Below are positions 34,501-46,500 of a DNA stretch of 64,000 bases, piece by piece. The translations under genes and the position numbers were made by a program. Within the stretch, counting starts at the first letter, position 1. Every line of letters starts with the position of its first letter. The notes under the pieces were generated by a model that was given only the letters and a program-made list of their open reading frames with translations, searched no databases and had not been told where the DNA came from. Source of the DNA: Synaphobranchus kaupii (taxonomy: Eukaryota > Chordata > Actinopteri > Anguilliformes > Synaphobranchidae); assembly GCA_029718625.1 (NCBI GenBank), contig CM056391.1, positions 3,035,852 through 3,099,851 on the forward strand, given 5' to 3'.

Positions 34501-37500
34501 AGCGATTATACCAGCATCACAAGGGCCCCATACATCATCACATGAAGCTAATAGTCAGTTAGTGGTGTATGTGATCTACAGATGCTATACATCATGGTGC
34601 ACCAGTATAGCAGTTCAGTTACCTCATGGCCTGTGGGTCGCTTAATACAGTTTAATGTGATTCTATGGCAGGTCCCTTTTTGGTGAGCTAATCCAGTCTT
34701 TTCATCTGAAAACAGAGAAGCTAACAGGCTACTGATGCTATGCGTGTTACAGAATCTCCCCTACTGAACATTAGCTATATGATGCCCTTGTAAATGTTAA
34801 TTACGAATGTCTTTATCGACCTGAGTTACTTGTTCGGTACAAGATATAAGAATGAATAATTATTGAAAGTATTTACAAATTAAAAGAAAGCGTGCTTGGT
34901 ACGAGTTCTGCATTACAAATATCACAGTAAGCTTTCACACTTATGCCAAATTTAATTTCCATACAATACAGGGAACATATTGTCCATTAGCCTGCTTTGA
35001 ATAATAAAATTTAGCAAGGGTTGCATTTTTTAAATTATTCATGTGCACACCACATTTTCCCTATTTCCTGAAGCCTCCTGGTCATTATTAATGTGTGGTC
35101 GGTATCCTTTCTGTTTCTGTGTATAAGAGGGATATTTCACTGTTCTCCAAATATCAAATATCATTTTTATAGATGTATAAAGCCATTACAATGGAGAGTA
35201 GCCAGAAGGCTGTGGTTTTGGATCCCAGTTCAGGGATTTCTTTTTGGAGGGGGGGTATTTCTGTGGTGTCCGTGTGAAAGGTACTTAACCCTGAATTGCT
35301 CCAGTAACCTGGTGACAGAGCAATGCACGTTTCTTGAAGGGATGTATTTCAGTGTTCCCATGACATGGGAAATATCTCTTTCTTGATAAAGAAGCGCTTT
35401 TCCAGAGAGGGAACCAGCACATAATGGGTTCAATCCCATCGGACCTCTGCACTGTTCTGAGTTTGGGAGGGTTTGTATTCTTGGACACCCTCCCAGAAAC
35501 AGAGAGAGGCTCTATCTGCGCTCCCTTTTCAATAATATATGAGCATGAGCCTACACACACAGAGACATCGCTATGAACTCAGCACACAGCGTACAAATCT
35601 GCACCGCTGAGCCCAACACGCTTTATGACCAAACTGTCAAATACTATTTTGGGCAGTTTAAACCACCCAGTGAAATGGAAGCCATGCTCAGAACTATCGC
35701 ACGCCTTCGTACCGTGTAACCACCCCCCCCTCCACCCTCCTGAAACACGGCCTGCTGGAAAACAGACGCCCGTGTTTTACACGATTTCTTTTGTGTTACC
35801 GAACTCCCCCACCCCCAGCTCTTAGGAAAGGCTGTAAACACCAGATCCCCTTCCCTCTGCCGTGTGTTAATGAGCTTTTTAAGATTCAGGTGCGCAGGCC
35901 TGTCTAAGGCTGAGTTACACTCTCCCACCCCCCGTACCTGCGTTTGATTAGATTCCTCCGTGTCCCTGGAGAACCTCCATCACTCCTGAACTGGCTCGTA
36001 TTAACACGCTTCCTGCTGGCTAGACCGGGACAGCCTCCGGCCTTCACATTACAATCGAACATCTGCAGAAGAGGTTGGTCGCCATTTATTTCGATGAAAT
36101 TAAACTTCAAAAACGGTGACACGCGAGTGACAGCTGCGTAAAAGCTCTTGAAGTACGCGGTCTGAGGGAAAACTACGCCATTTTAATGTGATGTGCACAT
36201 AATTATGGGGCTTACGATTAGAAGTCATCGGTAAAAGAAGAGAGAAATGATGGCTTGATTTTAACATGGCACAAAACCAGTATGTAACATGAATTACACG
36301 TGACTTATAATAAAACAAAGCCTCAGCCTGTGATTAAATATTAAACTTGTGACACTTTCATAAAAGAAAACATGCATGTTTTTTTAATGTATTATTTACA
36401 CAGCAATATACCAGGAATAAACACATTCACGTATTGCAAAAGTTATTTATGAATAAACTAGCCTAAATGCAATAGCAGCAAGTATGAATGGGGTTCATAT
36501 TGCATGGAAGCTAAACTCCTTTCCATTGCATTGCAGCCTGCGGGCTTCTCCTATAGCAGACCATAAGGAGGGAAGGATATGCGATTGACGGCACCTTAGG
36601 TTCACATATTGTTACAACCTGGCTAGCCGCAACATAAAGGACACTAGGGTATGAGTGAGAGTATGGGAAACTGATAGGGCTTAGCACCAGGGCATAACAC
36701 ATAGGCCTATACAAAAAAAATATTACGTGTTGGGGGGATGAGGGAGGGCGGTGCGTATTAGCTTAGCTTCCTGTAATCCAACTCCCGTCCAGACCTCCAC
36801 GCGCAGGGGCCTCCAACACACCGTAAAATACACTAATGAAAAACAGTAGATTTACTCGATATAAGATTCTAACCTGTACGTAGGCCTACATTCCATTTTA
36901 AGAAATGTTAAATTATATGCAGGAATATGTTTATTGATTGTTAACAATTTCTCATTAAAATGTTTGTGTTATCATTGAGGTTTTTTTTTGGAATAAAAGG
37001 CCGTTTGAATGCTTGACTGGGGGGCAGCAAGACAGTTTACCCAGACTAGCCTCGTGCTTTCCTTTTCAGACTTCTTTTAATAACTAAACAAGAACTTATA
37101 GCCTACGGTTCAGTGGTCTACAGTTAGCCCACACATAGCCTAAGTGGCGTACAGCTTCCCATTGTTAAAAGACATGAGTATCACGCAATGGATGTTAGCC
37201 TGATGTGATGCTGAAGCTACTGCGGGATTTACCAGGTCTCCAGCTGCCGAAACGGGAGAGCAGGAAAGTCAGATCTCTGCAGTAAACACGTCGATTCCCA
37301 AGCTGATTCTGCGGTCGCGACTCGGCGCAGCCTGCAGTGGGCTCGCTCCGCCCCACGGCTCCATCTGTCGCCCGACATTGTGGAACGCAACAGCTTGCGC
37401 GACAGACTCCTTGCTCCACGAGCGCGTTTCCACGCTGTTGGTTCATTCCACGCATTTTTTCTACAGTCTACATGTTTCAGTGACGGAAACCCACGCATAC

Positions 37501-38439
37501 ATTTGTCCTAATAAACTGGTAGCGCAGTAAGCGCACTGCGGATGAGAAGTAGGCGTGTTTAGTTCCCGTGTGTGGTACCCGCTGCAGCAACCTGGTTTCA
37601 GTAACATAATAGCACACAGCAGGCCATACAATTCGGCAATAATTCTAAAATGATGTTCTATGTTTTGTGCTGGCCTCAAATTATTTCTTGCTTGAATAAT
37701 GATTTTAATTATATATAATCCCTGACATTGTTCAGTCATGTTTCTTGCAAGACTCAAGTATGTATCGGAAACAAAGAATATTTATTGTCAGATGTCTCAA
37801 AATCACCAATAAACCTCAGATCCCTGCGTGCCGTGCTTGAAGAAAATTTTTTTTTCTTTAGTCTGCCCTCTGCTGGGGAAACTCGTGAACTGCTCCGCTC
37901 AACATAAAGAATAAAAATGGAGGACCTCTTTTAACCTTTCCTATAGCATATCTAGCCGTGATTATCACCTGACCTAGGGCTATTTTTGAATCCCCGTTGT
38001 GAAAAATACGGCGAATAAAGAGCTGCCGTGTGCGTTTTGTGTGCTTCGCTTCGCAGGTGAGCCTGAATTCAAGTACATCGGGAACATGCACGGAAACGAG
38101 GCCGTGGGTCGCGAGCTGGTCATCTACCTGGCGCAGCACCTCTGCAACGAGTACCAGCGTGGGAACGAGACCATCATCGATCTGATCCACAGTACGCGCA
38201 TCCACCTCATGCCCTCCATGAACCCCGACGGCTTCGAGAAGGCTGCCTCTCAGGTGACGTAATGCCCGTGGATAAAACCCCGCGCTTTGCGGTGGTGTGG
38301 ATTTAGTACTGTACGCCAAAATCAGCCAAGCACAATGAATGGCAAAAATGCAGTGACATGTTTTTATTTTTATTTATTTTTACGAAACACAGAGTAGTGT
38401 TTTTCTTTCAATTCTGTGCAGGTGGCAACAATGAAAATG

Positions 38440-38485
<46 letters not shown>

Positions 38486-40650
38486 TGTATAGCACAAGTT
38501 CCACATAACATTCCATTTGGGCCGGCAACATCTCTCCTCTCCTTAGAGTTGGGCAGAGAAAGACACAGAGGGAGAAGAAAATATGCCCTGATTTGTGGGT
38601 TGGAAAGCAGGCCAGGGTAGTGGGTGGGCAGAACAGGTGTGATCTGTGCTCTGACTCCTGTCCACACCTCACCTGTCACTCTTGAGAGAAGCCCCGCCCC
38701 CCTCCCCCACTCGTCTGCCAATCCCAGCTGGACCCAGTCACCGCCGTAATGCCAGACACAGCCTGCTTTTATATATGCCGCAGCTAACGCTGGTTTCCAG
38801 CCTGCTTTTATATATGCCACAGCTAACGCTGGTTTCCAGCCTGCTTTTATATATGCCACAGCTAACGCTGGTTTCCAGCCTGCTTTTATATATGCCACAG
38901 CTAACGCTGGTTTCCAGCCTGCTTTTATATATGTCACAGCTAACGCTGGTTTCCAGCCTGCTTTTATATATGCCACAGCTAACGCTGGTTTCCAGCCTGC
39001 TTTTATAAATGCCACAGCAAACGCTGGTTTCCAGCCTGCTTTTATATATGTCACAGCTAACGCTGGTTTCCAGCCTGCTTTTATATATGCCACAGCAAAC
39101 GCTGGTTTCCAGCCTGATTTTATATATGCCACAGCTAACGCTGGTTTCCAGCCTGCTTTTATATATGCCACAGCTAACGCTGGTTTCCAGCCTGCTTTTA
39201 TATATGCCACAGCTAACGCTGGTTTCCAGCCTGCTTTTATATATGCCACAGCTAACGCTGGTTTCCAGCCTGCTTTTATAAATGCCACAGCAAACGCTGG
39301 TTTCCAGCCTGCTTTTAAATATGTCACAGCTAACGCTGGTTTCCAGCCTGCTTTAATATATGTCGCAGCTAACGCTGGTTTCCAGCATGCTTTTATATAT
39401 GTCACAGCTAACGCTGGTTTCCAGCCTGCTTTTATATATGCCACAGCTAACGCTGGTTTCCAGCCTGCTTTTATATATGCCACAGCAAACGCTGGTTTCC
39501 AGCCTGCTTTTATATATGCCACAGCTAACGCTGGTTTCCAGCCTGCTTTTATATATGTCACAGCTAACGCTGGTTTCCAGCCTGCTTTTATATATGCCAC
39601 AGCTAACGCTGGTTTCCAGCCTGCTTTTATATATGCCACAGCTAACGCTGGTTTCCAGCCTGCTTTTATATATGTCACAGCTAACGCTGGTTTCCAGCCT
39701 GCTTTTATATATGCCACAGCTAACGCTGGTTTCCAGCCTGCTTTTATATATGCCACAGCTAACACTGGTTTCCAGCCTGCTTTTATAAATGCCACAGCAA
39801 ACGCTGGTTTCCAGCCTGCTTTTAAATATGTCACAGCTAACGCTGGTTTCCAGCCTGCTTTAATATATGTCGCAGCTAACGCTGGTTTCCAGCATGCTTT
39901 TATATATGTCACAGCTAACGCTGGCTTCCAGCCTGCTTTTATATATGTCACAGCTAAGGCTGGTTTCCAGCCTGCTTTTATATATGTCACAGCTAACGCT
40001 GGTTTCCAGCCTGCTTTTATAAATGCCACAGCTAACGCTGGTTTCCAGACACACAATCAGGCGTGAGGTTTGAAAAGGCCCCAAACAAGAAGGCGTGGTT
40101 TCAAAATAAGAGTCTCAATCTAATTGGATGTGTTCTGTGAGGTGTTGATTCCCTAAAACGGGGGATTCCTGGGGTGTCGATTACCCGAAACAGGGGTGTT
40201 TGGTGAGTAGGGCACGTGTGACCTGGCACAGTAATCCCCGCTTGTGCCCTGAAAGCGAGGGGGGGGTGGGGGTGGTTGTTTTGTTTTTCGGCGGTTGGAG
40301 GATATTTTTAGACGCTCAGCAGGGGCTTAAGTTAATGAGACTACGGCTTCCTCTGCCGTGTATACAGCCTACTCTTATGCACCTCCTCACTGTTCTGTTT
40401 CTCATCCACCCCAATCCCCAACCCCCCACATCCCCCCACGGCCCCTTCTTCTGCACAGTTCTGTTCCACATACACTCATCTTAGCACTGATGCAAGTTAT
40501 TTATGTGCCGTATTAATTTTGTGCCCTGAATAGAGATGCTGAGTACAGATTGTACAAGGCCCCCGTCGAACCTCACCGATAACATACACAGCAGCATGAC
40601 ATAAAACATAAATGCATTTCAAAATGACATGGTTTAGGCATCCTTGTACT

Positions 40651-40694
<44 letters not shown>

Positions 40695-43546
40695 CTCTCA
40701 CACACTCTCTCTCTCTCTCTCCAATTTGACGGTGCTTCATTAGCTGGCCAACCAGAACTGCATTACCCAAAGCTTACGATAACACAGGTGATAAATAAAT
40801 AAGTAAATAAATCTGTCACACTCTCTCTCTTTCTCTCTCCCCCCCTTTCTCCCTCTCCTCTCCCCCCTCTCTCTCCCTCTTTCTCCCCCTCTCTCTCTCC
40901 TCTTGCCCTCCCTTCTCTCTCCCTCTTTCTCCCCCCTCTCTCTCTCCTCTCCCCCTCCCCTTTCTCTCTCTCTCCCTCTTCTCTCCCCCGCTCTCCCTCC
41001 CCCCCCCCCCCCCCCCCTCTCTCCCTCTCTCTCCCCCTTTCTCCCTCTCCTCTCTCGCTCTTTCTCACCCGGCAGTCAGGGGAAATGAAGGACTGGTTTG
41101 TGGGCCGCAGCAACGCTCAGGGCATCGACCTCAACAGGAACTTTCCCGACCTTGACCGCATCATCTACGTGAACGAGCGGGAGGGCGGAGCCAACAACCA
41201 CCTGCTGCAGAACATGAAGAAGGCTGTGGACGAGAACGCCAAGGTAGGCCAGAGGGAACCTGAACATATATTAAATATTGAGGCAAAATATTAATATCAG
41301 GCGAAATATTAAATATTCTTGTGGAGTCAATTGCACTGAAGCCACAGCTGGGGTCAGTTCCATTTCAATTTGGTCAATTAAAAAAAAATTTAATGGAATG
41401 GGAAATTTTATGGACTGTTTTCAATTCACAAATTGAATTCCAATTAATTTCCCCGAATTAAATTGGAGTTGACCCCACCCCTCTGCATTGGGCGAGTAGA
41501 TATGATATAATAAATATGCCGTAAACATAAACATAATTAGTCATTTCTGTCCCCCCCCTCCCCAGCTTGCCCCTGAGACCAAGGCAATCATCCACTGGAT
41601 CATGGACATCCCCTTCGTCCTCTCGGCCAATTTACATGGTGGAGACGTTGTGGCGAACTACCCTTACGACGAGACACGCAGCGGCAAGTCCGACTCCACA
41701 CACACACACACACACATGTTCAGCCGTTTCAGCTTGCTGGCAGAACGGAGCCAGGCCTGTGGTTTTCTGGGTTCTCTTTGCCCCCTGCAAGTCATTTTAC
41801 AAGCCCACAAATTCTTTCAGCCTTCAGAACAAAACCTTTCCTGTGGCTTTTTTTTTTCTTTTCTTTTCTTTTCGTTTTTTTTTTTTTTTTTGCATGAGGC
41901 CAACGTTGGCATGGCTGTTTTACATAAACACAGCACATGTAATTTAGCACGCTGAGCAAACAGTAAAACTCAACAGCAGAGCACCACGGGACGCGTTGAG
42001 GGGAAGGTTGGCACTTTATACATTCACTCCTTGCATTTTACTTGTTTACAGCAAAGGTTTACAGTCCTTTGACAGCTGCGTGGAAAAACATAATAAAATA
42101 GAATAATGGACACCAGATGCGGGGGCAGGTGTACACAGCACGAAGAGGTCACATGACCTCAGATCTGCGTTGAGCTACATAAAAGAGTACACAACACAAA
42201 GGGCGATTGTGCGGAGGCCAGCTAGCTTCTGTTACCTTACACACTGAAATAAAACACTGGCTATTGATTCCCCCCGACAGTATGTCAATTGTAAGTTGGT
42301 TTGCAAATCTCCAACCGCGTAAAAACGTTTCTTTAATTTTGCAGTTTCGGTGCATGTTTACATTAGTCGAAATTTCACATGTGATCGATGACATTTTTAC
42401 AGCATAAAACCCTTTTAAGTCATTCCCTGGGATGTGTAGTCTATATTGCAACACACAGATTTGACACAGTAGAATTGTATTTTTCGACGTAATATAATAT
42501 TTCAATAATATAAGCATACAAATATACATAAGCATGTGACTGTCTAAGTGCAACATATTCTGAAATATACAACATAGTCTCAGAACTTGAGTCGTATTTA
42601 TAGGTTAGCAAAAAGGGAGCACAATCCATGGAGCATACAAAAATTTTGGAAAAATTAATTTGGTCTGAAGTAGATAGCTTTACCAGGGGGGTATTCCACA
42701 AATCAGGAATACTGAGTTAGCTGGATAACTGCACTGTGTAAAATCCAAAAGCTCTTTTTACTTCAGTCCATGTTCCAGATTTGGGAGGGTTCCGGATTTT
42801 ACTCAGTGCAGTTATCCAGCTAACTCAGTTATCCTGCTGTGTGGAATACCTCCTGTTTGCAACCTAAGAGATTTGCAGACCAAAACCATTTTTTATACAT
42901 CCTGAAATAAATTTACATTGTATTTTGTTGTTTTATATCTGCGTGTGACTGAACATTCTATAACAGAAGCCTTGCCCCTCCCCTTTCCCCTACCCCGCCC
43001 CCACAGGCTCCACCCACGAGTACAGCGCCAGCCCTGATGACCTCACCTTCAAGAGCCTGGCCCGCGCGTACTCCAGCCTCAACCCCGTCATGTCCGACCG
43101 CAACCGCACCCCCTGCCGCAAGAACGACGATGACAGCAGCTTCGTGGACGGCATCACCAATGGGGGGGCGTGGTACAGCGTTCCCGGAGGTGTGTCACAG
43201 GCTATGACGCTCAGAGCGTTCAGACTGTTCGTATGCGGCGGCTGCTAATATATGACCTCCTCTGGTCTTCTGTCTTTACCCAGAATGCATTACTGTAGCT
43301 GGAGTCACAGGATTTCAGCTCTCTTTAAACAGTGAGCCAGCCCAGTGCTCAGCCGGGCAGCTACACTGATTCAGCCACTGTTACGGGAGCCAGGAGGTTA
43401 AGTGTGGGTAGACATGCTAATGCCTCTGCCCTCCAGGACCAGGGTACAGCTAGCCTTAGCCGAGAGAGATTTTAATATAGATGTCAATCTCATAATAATA
43501 ATAATAATAATAATAATAGTAGTATGCTTTTGTTCTTCTTCTTCTT

Positions 43547-43577
<31 letters not shown>

Positions 43578-46500
43578 TTATTATTATTATTATTAATAAA
43601 ATATGATAAAAGATGACAATTACATTTTTAATAAAACATAATTAGGCTCTGCCTGTTCTAGAACGTGACAAACTGCCCATTCTAGAATGAGCTGAACTGA
43701 CTGTTCTAATATGTGACGGACTGGCGCGTGTCCCGGAATGTGATGGACCGCCTGTTCTAGAACACGCTGGGTTTTATCCGGGACGGTTTTGTCTGTACGA
43801 GTGTGTCTCGAGCCAAGCACAGCACCGCCAAACTCAGCTCCGCCCCCTCCTTCCTGTCTCTGTTCAGGAATGCAGGATTTTAACTACCTCAGCAGCAACT
43901 GCTTTGAGATCACCGTGGAGCTGAGCTGTGACAAGTTCCCTCCAGAGGACAACCTCAGGATGTACTGGGAGCAGAACAAAAACTCCATGGTCAACTATAT
44001 CCAGCAGGTACCACCTCACCTGTCTGTACCAGTGTTAGGATTAGTGAAGGTACCACCTCACCTGTCTGTACCAGTGTTAGGGCTAGTGAAGGTACCACCT
44101 CACCTGTCTGTACCAGCGTTAGGGCTAGGGAAGGTACCACCTCACCTGTCTGTACCAGTGTTAGGGCTAGTGAAGGTACCACCTCACCTGTCTGTACCAG
44201 CGTTAGGGTTAGTGAAGGTACCACCTCACCTGTCTGTACCAGCGTTAGGGTTAGTGAAGGTACCACCTCACCTGTTAGTGAAGGTACCACCTCACATGTC
44301 TGTACCAGTGTTAGGGTTAGTGAAGGTACCACCTCACCTGTCTGTACCAGTGTTAGGGTTAGTGAAGGTACCACCTCACCTGTCTGTACCAGTGTTAGGG
44401 CTAGTGAAGGTACCACCTCACCTGTATGTACCAGTGTTAGGGTTAGTGAAGGTACCACCTCACCTGTCTGTACCAGTGTTAGGGTTAGTGAAGGTACCAC
44501 CTCACCTGTCTGTACCAGTGTTAGGGTTAGTGAAGCTACCACCTTACCTGTCTGTACCAGTGTTAGAGTTAGTGAAGGTACCACCTCACCTGTCTGTACC
44601 AGTGTTAGGGTTAGAGAAGGTACCACCTCACCTGTATGTACCAGTGTTAGAGTTAGTGAAGGTACCACCTCACCTGTCTGTACCAGTGTTAGGGTTAGTG
44701 AAGGTACCACCTCACCTGTATGTACCAGTGTTAGAGTTAGTGAAGGTACCACCTCACCTGTCTGTACCAGTGTTAGGGTTAGTGAAGGTACCACCTCACC
44801 TGTATGTACCAGTGTTAGAGTTAGTGAAGGTACCACCTCACCTGTCTGTACCAGTGTTAGGGTTAGTGAAGGTACCACCTCACCTGTATGTAGCAGTGTT
44901 AGAGTTAGTGAAGGTACCACCTCACCTGTCTGTACCAGTGTTAGGGTTAGTGAAGGTACCACCTCACCTGTCTGTACCAGTGTTAGGGTTAGTGAAGGTA
45001 CCACCTCACCTGTCTGTACCAGTGTTAGGGTTAGTGAAGGTACCACCTCACCTGTCTGTACCAGTGTTAGGGTTAGTGAAGGTACCACCTCACCTGTATG
45101 TACCAGTGTTAGGGTTAGTGAAGGTACCACCTCACCTGTCTGTACCAGTGTTAGGGTTAGTGAAGGTACCACCTCACCTGTCTGTACCAGTGTTAGGGTT
45201 AGTGAAGGTACCACCTCACCTGTCTGTACCAGTGTTAGGGTTAGTGAAGGTACCACCTCACCTGTCTGTACCAGTGTTAGGGCTAGTGAAGGTACCACCT
45301 CACCTGTATGTACCAGTGTTAGGGCTAGTGAAGGTACCACCTCACCTGTATGTACCAGTGTTAGGGCTAGGGAAGGTACCACCTCACCTGTCTGTACCAG
45401 CATTAGGGTTAGAGAAGGAGAGACAGACATGCACGTGCCTTTACTGCCAGTATGAGTCAGCTCTTCCTCTGGAATCTAACCTGCCTCAGGGGAAACACGC
45501 TCTGCTCTTTAGTAATCTAGTTATCTCTCATGATGTGTTCGTAGGTTTAGACCAGACCATGCCGGGAGACCTTATCAAATGACATGAAAATGACAATATT
45601 TTTTTAATTAATAGTAAAATAATGTGATCTATGGAGTGTAGTATAGACCTTACAGACCTTAAATTAACCTTAAAAAACGTAATTTTGGCACATGCACCTG
45701 TTACAGAACATGCGGTATATTTCCGTATTATATCGTGATTTGTTTGCTTTGAGAACAGTGGAGTTGTAGTCGTCTGTGTGTCCCACAGATCCATCGCGGG
45801 GTGAAGGGCTTCGTGCGTGACCTGGAGGGAAACCCCATTTCTAACGCCTCCATCTCTGTGGAGGGCATCGACCATGACATCACCTCCGGTAAACTCTTCT
45901 GTAATTCTATTGTATCCTAACCTGCACGGGGCACCTGAACCTGCACACTGAAGTTAAAGCACTATAAAGCATTATCCACAGTGTTGTGCTGTTTATTTCC
46001 TTAAAACGTTTTTTGCAAACCAACCGCACCCACCACAAATACCCATATTCGCCTCTGTGTGGGAGGGTTTATTCTCTGCGTCAATACGGCATAGAACGGC
46101 GCACTTAGTGTGTGTTGCTGACACCTAGTGGTGAGTAAAGGTATGACATTTTTAGGTTGCATTGTCGAAGAGCTGTGCATTGTGCAGTACGGTGATTTTA
46201 TATTCCTTCGGCAGCTCATGTGGTTATAGCACCACGAGTAGGTGTTATGCTGCTCAAAGAAGTGGTGGTGAAACATGGGATTTTTGCAGAAGTGAAAGTG
46301 TGGTTTCGGTCGGATGTGCAAAGCGGAATTTGACCTTCGCCGTCTGTGATTGTAGCCAAGGACGGAGATTACTGGCGTCTTTTGGCTACGGGGAACTACA
46401 AGGTGTCGGCCTCGGCGCCCGGATACCTCACTGTGATTAAGAAGGTGGCTGTTCCCAACAGTCCTGTGATGAGGGTAAGCAGACGCCTTCTAGGAATTCA

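Larger units (their letters stand above)
14247..38056 (+). other. cpe intron 1 (23.8 kb)
   Basis: GT-AG intron, by far the largest in the gene. It holds no protein gene that I recognise. It carries at least four hAT-MITE copies, SINE fragments, tandem arrays and several GC/CpG-rich islands, listed separately. The stretches 17.4-19.7 kb, 22.0-24.1 kb and 25.0-28.5 kb are mostly unique-looking, AT-rich sequence with no clear feature. Confidence 0.85.

Noticed and set aside
38440..40056. 538-codon open frame on the minus strand ([13 protein letters not shown] repeats)
   Set aside because: It is the 39-bp intron 2 array read on the other strand; a stop-free unit with period divisible by three gives such frames automatically, and it ends in a CA microsatellite.
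40763..41113. 116-codon Arg/Glu/Gly-rich minus frame
   Set aside because: Low-complexity translation of the pyrimidine tract before cpe exon 3.
41688..41689. GT donor for cpe exon 4
   Set aside because: Joining there to exon 5 shifts the reading frame; the GC donor at 41684 restores the conserved protein.
44008..45417. Interstitial telomeric repeat or CRISPR-like array
   Set aside because: TTAGGGTTAG occurs once per 42-bp unit and is not a telomeric tract; there are no spacers, and the genome is vertebrate.
43991..45430. 479-codon minus-strand frame ([14 protein letters not shown] repeats)
   Set aside because: Antisense of the 42-bp array in cpe intron 6; no independent gene signal.
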